A DNA stretch of 35,437 bases from Terriglobia bacterium (GTDB taxonomy: Bacteria; Acidobacteriota; Terriglobia; Bryobacterales; Bryobacteraceae). The stretch is from positions 1 through 35,437 of the forward strand of contig JAIQEX010000069.1 in the NCBI GenBank assembly GCA_020073615.1, read 5' to 3'. The notes beneath the pieces were generated by a model, which saw nothing but the letters and a program-made list of their open reading frames with translations, made no database searches and was not told the origin of the DNA. A program made the position numbers and the translations under genes. This document shows, in pieces, positions 1 through 7,507 of this stretch (position 1 is the stretch's first letter; each line of letters opens with the position of its first letter).

Positions 1-21
1 ACGGAAACGGGCGATTTCCGT
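1..21. repeat. Small perfect inverted repeat at the window edge
   Basis: Seven-base arms ACGGAAA (1-7) and TTTCCGT (15-21) flank a 7-nt loop. It could be the hairpin of a terminator or the tail of a structure that begins outside the window. No T-run follows within the next bases on the plus strand, so terminator function is not supported by more than the dyad. The rest of 22-235 shows only the direct repeat described separately and no convincing gene. Confidence 0.3.
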
Positions 22-173
22 CGGCGGCGCCGATCAATGCAAGAGAGCGCCGAAAGGTCGGTGAACATTGGTGACGACTCACTTCCAGGGCCGTGGAACC
101 TGGTTAGCCCGTCGGCGCCAAACCCAGGAAACCCAATAAAACCGGGGGGTCTTACAGATTCCTGCTCAGAGCC

Positions 174-213
174 TACTTTCCTTGTTCCTCCAACCTCTCC
201 GGGTTCCACGGTT
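174..213. repeat. 40-bp direct repeat, copy 1
   Basis: Forty bases at 174-213 recur identically at 257-296, a period of 83 bp. Copy 1 lies just beyond the stop of the short membrane-protein gene on the minus strand. Copy 2 lies inside that gene's 3' end. The pair looks like a duplication, or a slipped-strand event, that may have altered the reading frame. Nothing resembling a transposase or terminal inverted repeat is attached. Confidence 0.85.
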
Positions 214-235
214 CCACAGTACTCTGACGGTATCG

Positions 236-541
236 CTAGACCCAGCTCTCCGCATATACTTTCCTTGTTCCTCCAACCTCTCCGGGTTCCACGGTTTCAA
301 CAAACCCAAGCCAAGCTCGCTGGTCGAGCGGGAAGTTCTTTTGCGCGTCACGCCATTGCAAGTACGTTATCAGCGCATAGAATATTCCAGCCAGTATGCC
401 TGCTACCTCAAGCCAGACCTTCCAGCTAATCTGCGCACCGTTCGTCGGCTGACCCTGAGTACCTATGTCTTCCTTAGCGGCATCTTGCCTTTGATTAGCT
501 TTTTTGCGATTCTTCCATAGAGCGGGGGCGCGTTTTGACAT
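236..541 (-). CDS. Short single-pass membrane protein, probably C-terminally truncated
   Basis: A 101-residue product with a Lys/Arg-rich N-terminus, then one strongly hydrophobic segment at about residues 46-66 (around EVAGILAGIFYALITYL). A conserved-looking stretch DQRAWLGF follows. Hypothetical proteins with a TM helix followed by this kind of motif usually continue for roughly another hundred residues as an extracytoplasmic domain. Here the frame ends about 20 residues later, inside the 40-bp repeat region. I infer that the gene is a truncated remnant, or that its tail was replaced by the duplication. The start used is ATG at 541; a GTG at 556 is in frame upstream. It begins 18 nt after the stop of the antitoxin-like gene, so the two may be co-transcribed. 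Function is unknown. Confidence 0.5.
   Translation of the reverse strand: MSKRAPALWKNRKKANQRQDAAKEDIGTQGQPTNGAQISWKVWLEVAGILAGIFYALITYLQWRDAQKNFPLDQRAWLGFVETVEPGEVGGTRKVYAESWV
257..296. repeat. 40-bp direct repeat, copy 2 (inside the 236-541 gene)
   Basis: Identical to 174-213 over 40 bases. Read on the minus strand it codes the segment around EPGEVGG near the C-terminus of the short membrane protein. That protein stops about 20 bases further on. The two copies diverge immediately outside the repeat, so the event was either short or old. Confidence 0.85.
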
Positions 542-559
542 TTGGAATCGGACCACACT

Positions 560-841
560 TTATGAAATGTGAGGCTTTCTCCTTGGCGCGTTCGGATTAC
601 CAGCCCGCGGCGGCAGTTCATCGTAGGCAGCCATTTCGGGCCGGTCCCAATCCTCGGCGAATGGGGCTAGCCGGCGGCGTAGATCGGCCGCCTGAGATTC
701 ATCGATCCCTCTTTCGCGAAGATCAACCGGCACCACCGGATGGACCCACGTCACGATGACGCGTGAACCCTCGGCCTCCGCCAGAGGCTCCACCAACTCC
801 ACCTTCCCATTGCGGTAGATCCCTGCGACCGACTTCACCAT
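560..841 (-). CDS. Antitoxin-like protein (DUF104/AF2212-type family)
   Basis: A 93-residue protein. The N-terminal half, with a YRNGKVELVEPL stretch, matches the small beta-strand domain of antitoxins usually paired with PIN-domain toxins. The C-terminal half has the RGIDESQAADLRRRLAPF and DWDRPEMAAYDE pattern seen in the same family. The start chosen is the ATG at 841, because the family begins directly before the IYRNGKVE strand; an in-frame ATG at 862 adds seven unconserved residues. Such antitoxins bind and neutralise their toxin and often repress their own operon. No PIN or RelE-like toxin gene is next to it: downstream is the short membrane protein, upstream a divergent kinase-like gene. 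So it is an orphan, or the partner has been lost. The family assignment is from memory of sequence patterns. Confidence 0.6.
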   Translation of the reverse strand: MVKSVAGIYRNGKVELVEPLAEAEGSRVIVTWVHPVVPVDLRERGIDESQAADLRRRLAPFAEDWDRPEMAAYDELPPRAGNPNAPRRKPHIS

Positions 842-882
842 ACATTCAGTATCCCGCGGCACACGCCGCCCGGTCCAGCCGC

Positions 883-898
883 CGTAACCGTTGTTACG
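883..898. promoter_or_regulatory. Dyad in the divergent intergenic region (possible operator)
   Basis: CGTAAC and GTTACG form perfect 6-bp arms around a CGTT spacer. The dyad sits between the antitoxin-like gene (start 841, minus) and the HPr-kinase-like gene (start 926, plus). This is where an autoregulating antitoxin or another dimeric repressor would bind. The role is inferred from position and symmetry only. Confidence 0.35.
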
Positions 899-925
899 CG
901 GGCGCGTGGTCTATCATGGTTTTTG

Positions 926-1912
926 ATGCGCACCACAGGGGACCTGAAAGCCAGCCGCCTCGATCCGCTGCTCCACGATATCGATCTCCCGCTGGTGGCC
1001 ACCTTGCACCCGCTGGGGGTGCGGCTCGACATCGCCACCAACTCGTGCGACGTGCTGGAGGCCGCCGAGGAATGCTGGGGACGCTACCGCCCCGAATTCC
1101 CGTACCCGCCGCTCTCGTTCCGCGTCATCGTCCAGCCGAAAGGCCGCCTGGCGCGCCCGCCGGCGTTCCGTTGCCACGGTCATCTGTACGCGGTGGTCTC
1201 CGACATGCACAACTTCGCGATAGCCGACCTGGATCGCTTGTCCGCCTGCATCTTCGTCTCCGAAAAGACCGCCGCGGAGCACACCTGGCTGCGCTGGTTT
1301 TTCGTGGAAGCCCTGTGCTACGCGCTGGCCGCCCAGCGATACCTGGTGCCGTTGCACGCGGCATGCGTGGCGCGCAGCGGCGTGGGCGCGCTGCTGTGCG
1401 GCCCTTCCGGCGCGGGCAAGAGCACGCTCGCGTTTGCCTGCGCGCGGGCCGGCTGGGACTTCGTGAGCGACGACTGCACCTTCCTGGTGACCGATGCGGA
1501 CGACCGCATGGCCATCGGGAAACCGCACCACGCCCGCTTTCGCGACGGCGCCGGAGCCCTGTTTCGCGAGCTCGAAGGATATGTCGCCCGCGCCCTGCCC
1601 CACGGTAAGTTGTCGATCGAGATTCCGCTTTCCGCATTTCCGGAGATCTCCACCGCGGTCCGCTGCCGCATCGGCTGCCTGGTGGCGCTCGACCGCCGGC
1701 CGGGCGCGGCGCGGGCCGCGCGCATGCCGTCCGGCGAGGCCATCGAGCCCTTGCTCCAGGCCGGCCCGTTTTATGGCGCGGAGGTGGCGGCGCGCCACCG
1801 CCAGGTCATCGGGCGGCTGCTGGGCGTTCCCGCGTACCGCCTGCATTATGAAACGCTCGACGACGCCATCGGTCTGCTGCGCGAGCTCGCCGCCGCCCCG
1901 GAGGAACCGTGA
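926..1912 (+). CDS. HPr kinase-like (HprK-related) P-loop ATPase
   Basis: About 328 residues with a clear Walker A motif, GPSGAGKS, at residues 159-166, followed by an acidic FVSDD stretch where HprK-family proteins have their second nucleotide- and metal-binding element. The region before the P-loop (LVPLHAACVA) is the typical lead-in of HprK-related proteins. These are not the sugar-regulating HprK of Firmicutes. HprK-like genes of this type commonly sit in exosortase/polysaccharide or RiPP (lasso peptide) clusters, where a homologue phosphorylates a peptide or protein serine. Here the likely substrate is unknown. The start is ATG at 926; a TTG immediately before it is also in frame. The stop overlaps the GTG start of the receptor gene (GTGA), so the genes are translationally coupled. 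It begins a four-gene operon. Confidence 0.75.
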   Translation: MRTTGDLKASRLDPLLHDIDLPLVATLHPLGVRLDIATNSCDVLEAAEECWGRYRPEFPYPPLSFRVIVQPKGRLARPPAFRCHGHLYAVVSDMHNFAIADLDRLSACIFVSEKTAAEHTWLRWFFVEALCYALAAQRYLVPLHAACVARSGVGALLCGPSGAGKSTLAFACARAGWDFVSDDCTFLVTDADDRMAIGKPHHARFRDGAGALFRELEGYVARALPHGKLSIEIPLSAFPEISTAVRCRIGCLVALDRRPGAARAARMPSGEAIEPLLQAGPFYGAEVAARHRQVIGRLLGVPAYRLHYETLDDAIGLLRELAAAPEEP

Positions 1913-4900
1913 GAGCCGCACTCCTGCTGCTTCTTTCGATCGCCGGCGCGCACGCCCAGGTAGCTTCGGCGACACTGGCGGGGACGGTGACGGACGAATC
2001 CTCCGCCGTGGTGGGCGGCGCCACCATCGTGGTGTCGCAGGCGGCCACCGGCTTCTCGCGGACCACCCTCACCGGCGCGCGCGGCGATTACTTCTTCGAC
2101 CGGCTGGCGCCGGGGACCTACACCGTCACGGCGCGCAAGGCGGGCTTTGGCGATTTCGAAGCCACCGGCGTGCTGCTCGAGCTCGATCAGAACGGCCGCC
2201 TGGATATCCGCCTGGCCGTGGGCGCGGGGCGCGAGCGCATCACCGTCACCGCCGCCGTTTCGCCGGTCGAGACCGATGACGCCGCCATCGGCTACCGCAT
2301 GGACAATTCCAAAATCGCCGCGCTCCCGCTGGCCTCGCGCAACGTCGTCTCGCTCGTCACCCTCGGCGCCGGCGCCGTCCCCCGCCAACTCGGCGGCTTC
2401 GCGCACGACGTCAACAACGATGTCCAGGAAGGCACGCGAGGCTCGGTGGCCCTCAATCCGCCCATCAACGGCGGCCGCTCCACCATGAACTCGTTCCTGC
2501 TCGATGGCGCCTACGATACGGACCGCAATACCTTCGCCATCGCCGTCTATCCGCCCATGGATTCGGTGCAGGAGTTTCACATCCAGAGCTCGCTCGCGCC
2601 CGCCGAATTCCCCCAGTCCGGCGGCGGCGCCATCGACGTGGTCACCAAGAGCGGCACCAGGACGCTCCACGGCAGCGCCTTCGAGTACCTCCGCAACGAA
2701 GCCACCGACGCGCGGAACTTCTTCGACAACGCCGCTCTGCCGCGGCGCATCTTCCGCCAGAATCAGTTCGGCGCTTCGGCCGGCGGCCCGGTGCCGCTGC
2801 TGAAGGACACCTTCTTTTACGGCATCTACGAAGGAACGCGCCAGGAATCCGGCGCCTCGCGCTCGGTGATCGTCCCCGGCCCCGCGGTTCGCTCCGGCGA
2901 CTTCACCGGCCAGAACGTCATTTTCGATCCCCTGAACTTCGATGCCGCCGGCCGTCGCCTCCCCTTTGCGCAGAATCGCATCCCGCAGGAGCGCATCGAT
3001 TCCGTGGCCGCCACCTACCTGACAAAATTCGAGCCGCTTCCCAACAGCAGCAACCCCGCCGCCAACTATGTGGATCCCACGCCCAACCACAACCCCGGCG
3101 ACAGCCTATCGGCGCGCATCGACCATCAGTTCGGCAACCGCGGCTCGCTCACCGGCCGCTACACTTTGAACGAGGAGAGCAATCACCTCTCCGGCTCCTT
3201 CCCCGTGCTCCCCACCTCCGAACAGGTGCGCGCCCAGCAGGCGTCCATCGGCTATACCACCGGCGCCCGGTCGTGGATCAACGAGGCGCGCTTCTCCTTC
3301 ACCCGCCTGCGTATGTTCGATCTGCCGGATACCGCGTTCCACGTGAACGTGGCGCAGCAGCTCGGCCTGCTCGACGCGCCCACCGACCCCTTCAGCTTCG
3401 GCCTGCCCTTCTTCAACGTGTCCGACTATTCGCTGGTGGCCGACTCGCCCTCCCTCCCGCAGGTGCAGCGCGACAATCTGTGGCACATCTCCGACGGCGT
3501 CTCGCTCACGCGCGGCCGCCACATCCTCAAGTTCGGCGCCAGCCTCATCCACTACCAGTTGAACTACCTGCAAAGCAACCTCGCCCGTGGCCAATACAAC
3601 TACACCGGCGTCTTCACCAGCGCCGATGGCTCGGGCGTGGGCTCGGGCGATGCGTTCGCCGATTTTCTGCTGGGCTTCCCGCAGGAGACTATCCGCACCG
3701 CCGGCTCGGGACAGGCCTACATGCGGCAGAATGTGTACGGCGCCTACGCGCAGGACGAATGGCGGGTAACCGCCGGGCTCACGCTCAACCTTGGCCTGCG
3801 CTACGAGTATGCTTCTCCCTACACCGAGGCGCGCGGCAATTTCCTCAACCTCGATTACTCCACCCTGCCCCAGCCGCCGCGCCTGGTGCGCGTCTCTTCG
3901 GCCACCGCGCCCGACCGCAATAATTTCGCCCCGCGCGTCGGCCTGGCGTGGCAATTGCCGCACCTGCCGCACACCGGCGGCCTCACCGTGTTCCGCGCCG
4001 GCTACGGCATCTATTACAGCCCGGAAATCGCCGTCGAAAGCTACGACCTGGTCTTGAACGGCCTGCTCAATGTCGATAATGAGACCCAGGGCAGCCTGGT
4101 TCCCGTGCTCACCACGCGCAACGGATTCCCCACCACGGCCACTACGGGCTTCCCGAGCTTCTTCGGCGTCGACCCCCACGCGCGCACGCCCTACGTGCAG
4201 CAATGGAACGCCGGCCTGCAGCACGATCTTCCCGGCCGCATTCTCCTGGAGCTGGCCTATGTGGGCTCCAAGGGCGTCAAGCTGGGCCGCTACCGCCAGT
4301 TCAACACGCCCGCGCACGTGGAAACGGGCGAGGACCTGCCGCCGCGGCCGGGCGACCTGCAATCGCTGCGCACCTTCCCCTCGCTCGGCAAAATCGTCCA
4401 GCGCCAGCATATCGCCAACTCCTCCTACCATTCCCTCCAGGTGAAGGTCGAGAAGAATATGTCCAGCCGCCTCTCCCTGCTCGCCGGCTTCGTGTGGTCG
4501 AAATCGATCGACGACGCCGACAGCGTCATTCCCGGCCTGTTCGACAGCGTCGGGGCGCAGGACGAGCGCAACCTCCGCCTGGAGCGCGGCCTGTCGTTTT
4601 CCAATCCGGGGCGCCGCATCGCCGCCGGCTATGTGTGGCGCCTGCCCGATGCGCGCGCCGCCGGGCCGCTGCTGCGCCGCTGGTCGTTGAGCGGCACGGT
4701 CACGCTGCAGGACGGCACGCCTCTCAACCCCTTCTTCTTCGGCCTGGATTTTGCCAACTCCGGCACGCCCAACCGCGCCAGCCTGGTGCCCGGCCAGAGC
4801 ATCGTGCTGCCCCGCGGCCAGCGCACCGCCACGCACTTCTTCAATACCGCGGCCTTCACCGCGCCCGCGCCTTTCACCTTCGGCGATGCCGGCCGGGACA

Positions 4901-5124
4901 CCGTTCCCGGTCCCGGCAACAACATCTTCGATTTCGCCCTGCACCGCCAGTTCCGCCTGCGCGACCGCCACACCCTGGAGTTTCGCGCCGAGACGTTCAA
5001 CGCCTTCAATCACCCCAACTGGGGCATCCCCGTAACCAATCCCGATTTCGGCCCGTTCTTCGGCAAGATTCTTACCTCGGGCGACCCCCGGCGCATGCAG
5101 GTCGCGCTGCGGTACGATTTTTAG
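1909..5124 (+). CDS. TonB-dependent receptor, Oar-like, with carboxypeptidase-regulatory domain
   Basis: A 1071-residue outer-membrane protein. It opens with a short signal peptide (residues 1-16, cleavage after AHA), then a carboxypeptidase-regulatory-like beta-sandwich at about 20-105 (LAGTVTDESSAVVGGATIVV). A plug domain lies at about 115-245 (GGGAIDVVTKSGT), and the large barrel runs to the C-terminus and ends in RYDF, a terminal Phe as expected for BAM-assembled barrels. This architecture is greatly expanded in Acidobacteriota, where such proteins are thought to import large substrates such as oligosaccharides or peptides, or to take part in secretion. The substrate cannot be read from the sequence. 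The start is GTG at 1909, overlapping the stop of the upstream kinase-like gene. The next gene starts 1 nt after its stop, so it is embedded in an operon with a nucleotidyltransferase-MFS fusion and a glycosyltransferase. Confidence 0.9.
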   Translation: MRAALLLLLSIAGAHAQVASATLAGTVTDESSAVVGGATIVVSQAATGFSRTTLTGARGDYFFDRLAPGTYTVTARKAGFGDFEATGVLLELDQNGRLDIRLAVGAGRERITVTAAVSPVETDDAAIGYRMDNSKIAALPLASRNVVSLVTLGAGAVPRQLGGFAHDVNNDVQEGTRGSVALNPPINGGRSTMNSFLLDGAYDTDRNTFAIAVYPPMDSVQEFHIQSSLAPAEFPQSGGGAIDVVTKSGTRTLHGSAFEYLRNEATDARNFFDNAALPRRIFRQNQFGASAGGPVPLLKDTFFYGIYEGTRQESGASRSVIVPGPAVRSGDFTGQNVIFDPLNFDAAGRRLPFAQNRIPQERIDSVAATYLTKFEPLPNSSNPAANYVDPTPNHNPGDSLSARIDHQFGNRGSLTGRYTLNEESNHLSGSFPVLPTSEQVRAQQASIGYTTGARSWINEARFSFTRLRMFDLPDTAFHVNVAQQLGLLDAPTDPFSFGLPFFNVSDYSLVADSPSLPQVQRDNLWHISDGVSLTRGRHILKFGASLIHYQLNYLQSNLARGQYNYTGVFTSADGSGVGSGDAFADFLLGFPQETIRTAGSGQAYMRQNVYGAYAQDEWRVTAGLTLNLGLRYEYASPYTEARGNFLNLDYSTLPQPPRLVRVSSATAPDRNNFAPRVGLAWQLPHLPHTGGLTVFRAGYGIYYSPEIAVESYDLVLNGLLNVDNETQGSLVPVLTTRNGFPTTATTGFPSFFGVDPHARTPYVQQWNAGLQHDLPGRILLELAYVGSKGVKLGRYRQFNTPAHVETGEDLPPRPGDLQSLRTFPSLGKIVQRQHIANSSYHSLQVKVEKNMSSRLSLLAGFVWSKSIDDADSVIPGLFDSVGAQDERNLRLERGLSFSNPGRRIAAGYVWRLPDARAAGPLLRRWSLSGTVTLQDGTPLNPFFFGLDFANSGTPNRASLVPGQSIVLPRGQRTATHFFNTAAFTAPAPFTFGDAGRDTVPGPGNNIFDFALHRQFRLRDRHTLEFRAETFNAFNHPNWGIPVTNPDFGPFFGKILTSGDPRRMQVALRYDF

Positions 5125-5125
5125 C

Positions 5126-7507
5126 TTGCCCAATCCCTGGCCGAACTCGCCCCGGCTGCCCGGCTTTGCGCGAGCCGTCCTGGCCGCGCTCGATCTGCGA
5201 GATCCGCGCCGCGACGCGCTGGGCCGCCTGAGCGAGCAGGAGTGGCGCGCGGCGCTCGATTACTGCGACCGCGCGCGCCTCACCCTGGCATTGCGCGAGG
5301 CCGCCGGCGACGCCATGCCGCCCTGGGTGCGCGAGCGCACGGACCAGAATGCCGCCGCCAACCTGCTGCGCCTCGCCGCGCTCGAAGAGAACTACCGCGC
5401 GGTGGCCGGTTGGCTTCAGGCGGCGGGTGTGGAATTCGTGGCGCTCAAGGGCATCACCCACGGCGCGCTGTTCGGCGTCGGGCGCGAGATCCGCATGCAG
5501 TATGACATCGATCTCTTCTGCCCGAGGGAAAGCGGGCGCGCGGCCGAAGCGGCCCTGCTCGAGCGCGGCTACCAGCCCATGGAGGGCATGGAATCGGTTC
5601 CCACCGACCATCTGCCGGCCCTGGTGCCCAAGAACGGCTGGGTGTGGCGCGGCGATTTTTTCGATCGCGAAATTCCCACGCCCGTCGAGATCCATTTCCG
5701 CTTCTGGAACGAGGACCTGGAACGTCTGCCCGCTCCCGGTACCGAGGAGTTCTGGATGCGCCGCACCACGCACGCGGCCGCCGGCATCGATCTGCCCGTC
5801 CTTGCTCCGCCCGATGCCCTGGCCTACGCCGCGCTGCACCTGCTGAAGCACGTGCTGCGCCGCAGCGCCCACCCGTTTCATGTGTACGAATTGGCCTGCA
5901 TCCTGGAAGCGCGCGCCGCCGACGCCGCGTTCTGGGACGAGTGGCGGGAGCTGCACGCGCCCGGGCTCCGCCGCCTGGAGGCCGTGTCGTTCCGGCTGGC
6001 ACACGAGTGGTTCGCCTGCGGCCTGGCGCCCATTGCCCGCCAGGAAATCGAGGCCTTGCCCGCCGCCACCGGCGCCTGGTTCGCCGAATTCGCCGCGTCG
6101 CCTGCCGGCCGCTTCTTTCATCACGGCAAAGACGAGTTGTGGCTCCACCTGAGCCTGCTCGCTTCGCGCCGCGACCGCTGGCGCGTTGCGCGCCAGCGGC
6201 TGCTGCCGGCGAGCCCGCCGCCTTCCATGGCGGGCTACACCCCTGCGGGCGACACCGCGTGGCGCCGCCGCGGGCGCTACCTGGCGCACGCCGCCCAAAG
6301 GCTCCGGCATCACGCGCTCGCCCTGCCGCAGACCGCCCTCTCGGGCGCGCGCTGGTGGTGGCGGGTGAACAGCCTGGGCCGGCAGTTCTGGATCTTTCTC
6401 GCCGCCGCCATCCCGTTCAACTTCGCCCTGTTCCCCTTTGCGCTGCTCTACAATCTTTTCCTTCTCGATCTGGGCTTCCGCGAAGACTTCCTGGGGGTCG
6501 TCAGCGGGGCGTCCCGCGCCGGCAGCGTCCTGGGCACGCTGCCCGCCGCCTGGCTGGCGCACCGCTTCGGGTTGCGCACCATGTTCCTGGCCACCATTGC
6601 CGGCACGGCCATCGATATGGCGTTGCGCACGCTGGCCGGGACCAGGCTCCCGCTGGCCGCCCTTGCCTTCGCCGGCGGAGTCATATTCTCCATGTGGGCG
6701 GTCATCATGGCGCCGCTGATCGCGGGCGCCGTTGAGGAGCGCCACCGCCCGGCGGCCTTCAGCATTTTCTTCGCCGTCATGTTCTCCACCGGCATCGCGG
6801 GAAACTTCATCGGCGGCCGGCTCCCGCTCTGGCTCGGCGGCAAGCAGGGGGCGCTGCTGCTTTCCGCCGCGCTGGCGGCCTCGGCCATCTTCCCCGCCCT
6901 GCGCCTGAAACCGGCGGCGCTGGCGCCCGCGGGAACGAAGATCTATCCGCGCAGCCCCTTCCTGTGGCGCTTCCTCGCTCCGTTCGCCGTGTGGCACCTG
7001 GCCACCGGGTCGTTCAACCCGTTCAACAACGTCTATTTTTCCCGGCTCCGTTTTCCCGTGGAGCGGATCGGTTCGCTCTTTTCCGCGACGCAGGTGACGC
7101 AGGTCGCCACCGTGCTGCTGGCGCCGGCCGTTTTCCGGCGCGCCGGCCTGGTCGCCGGCCTCGTGGCCATGATGGCGGCCACCGCCCTCTCGCTCGGCGG
7201 ACTGGCGGCGCAGCCCACGGCGAATGCCGCGGCGCTGGCCTACGTCGCGTACATGTCGTTTCAGTGGATGAGCGAGCCCGGGCTGAATACCCTGCTCATG
7301 AATCACGTGGAGGAGCGCGAGCGCAGCGGCGCCTCCGCGCTCACCTACCTGGTGGCTTTCGCGGCCCAGGCATTGGCCGCGCTGGGCGCGGGCGCCCTGC
7401 TGGCACGGCTCGGCTACGGCGTGGTGCTGGCCGGCGCCGCCGCGCTGGCGGGCCTGGCAGCGGCGCTGTTTCACGCCTTGGTCCCGGCAGCGAAGAAAAC
7501 GGCATGA
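5126..7507 (+). CDS. Nucleotidyltransferase (NTP_transf_5-like) fused to an MFS transporter
   Basis: A 793-residue two-domain protein. The N-terminal half (about 1-390) resembles the uncharacterised nucleotidyltransferase family PF14907. It has VALKG at 105-109 and YDIDLF at 126-131, whose two aspartates would be the metal-binding pair of the polymerase-beta fold, plus an EIHFRFW stretch further on. The C-terminal half (about 411-793) is a multi-spanning transporter of the major facilitator type, with repeated hydrophobic helices and the cytoplasmic loop AHRFGLR after helix 2-3. MFS proteins here may move a glycan, peptide or small metabolite. PF14907 proteins are usually free-standing neighbours of HprK-related genes in exosortase and lasso-peptide clusters, so the fusion is unusual. 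The start is TTG at 5126, the only sensible one after the receptor stop; no strong ribosome-binding site is visible. The stop overlaps the next ATG (ATGA). Confidence 0.75.
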   Translation: MPNPWPNSPRLPGFARAVLAALDLRDPRRDALGRLSEQEWRAALDYCDRARLTLALREAAGDAMPPWVRERTDQNAAANLLRLAALEENYRAVAGWLQAAGVEFVALKGITHGALFGVGREIRMQYDIDLFCPRESGRAAEAALLERGYQPMEGMESVPTDHLPALVPKNGWVWRGDFFDREIPTPVEIHFRFWNEDLERLPAPGTEEFWMRRTTHAAAGIDLPVLAPPDALAYAALHLLKHVLRRSAHPFHVYELACILEARAADAAFWDEWRELHAPGLRRLEAVSFRLAHEWFACGLAPIARQEIEALPAATGAWFAEFAASPAGRFFHHGKDELWLHLSLLASRRDRWRVARQRLLPASPPPSMAGYTPAGDTAWRRRGRYLAHAAQRLRHHALALPQTALSGARWWWRVNSLGRQFWIFLAAAIPFNFALFPFALLYNLFLLDLGFREDFLGVVSGASRAGSVLGTLPAAWLAHRFGLRTMFLATIAGTAIDMALRTLAGTRLPLAALAFAGGVIFSMWAVIMAPLIAGAVEERHRPAAFSIFFAVMFSTGIAGNFIGGRLPLWLGGKQGALLLSAALAASAIFPALRLKPAALAPAGTKIYPRSPFLWRFLAPFAVWHLATGSFNPFNNVYFSRLRFPVERIGSLFSATQVTQVATVLLAPAVFRRAGLVAGLVAMMAATALSLGGLAAQPTANAAALAYVAYMSFQWMSEPGLNTLLMNHVEERERSGASALTYLVAFAAQALAALGAGALLARLGYGVVLAGAAALAGLAAALFHALVPAAKKTA

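Noticed and set aside
1846-3090. Long antisense open frame under the TonB-dependent receptor gene
   Set aside because: High-GC DNA produces long shadow frames. The plus-strand protein has a signal peptide, domains and a BAM-type C-terminus, while the antisense one has no recognisable domain.
5072-7474. 800-codon antisense frame under the nucleotidyltransferase-MFS gene
   Set aside because: Gly/Arg/Gln/Glu-rich composition without domains, typical of a shadow of a hydrophobic plus-strand protein.
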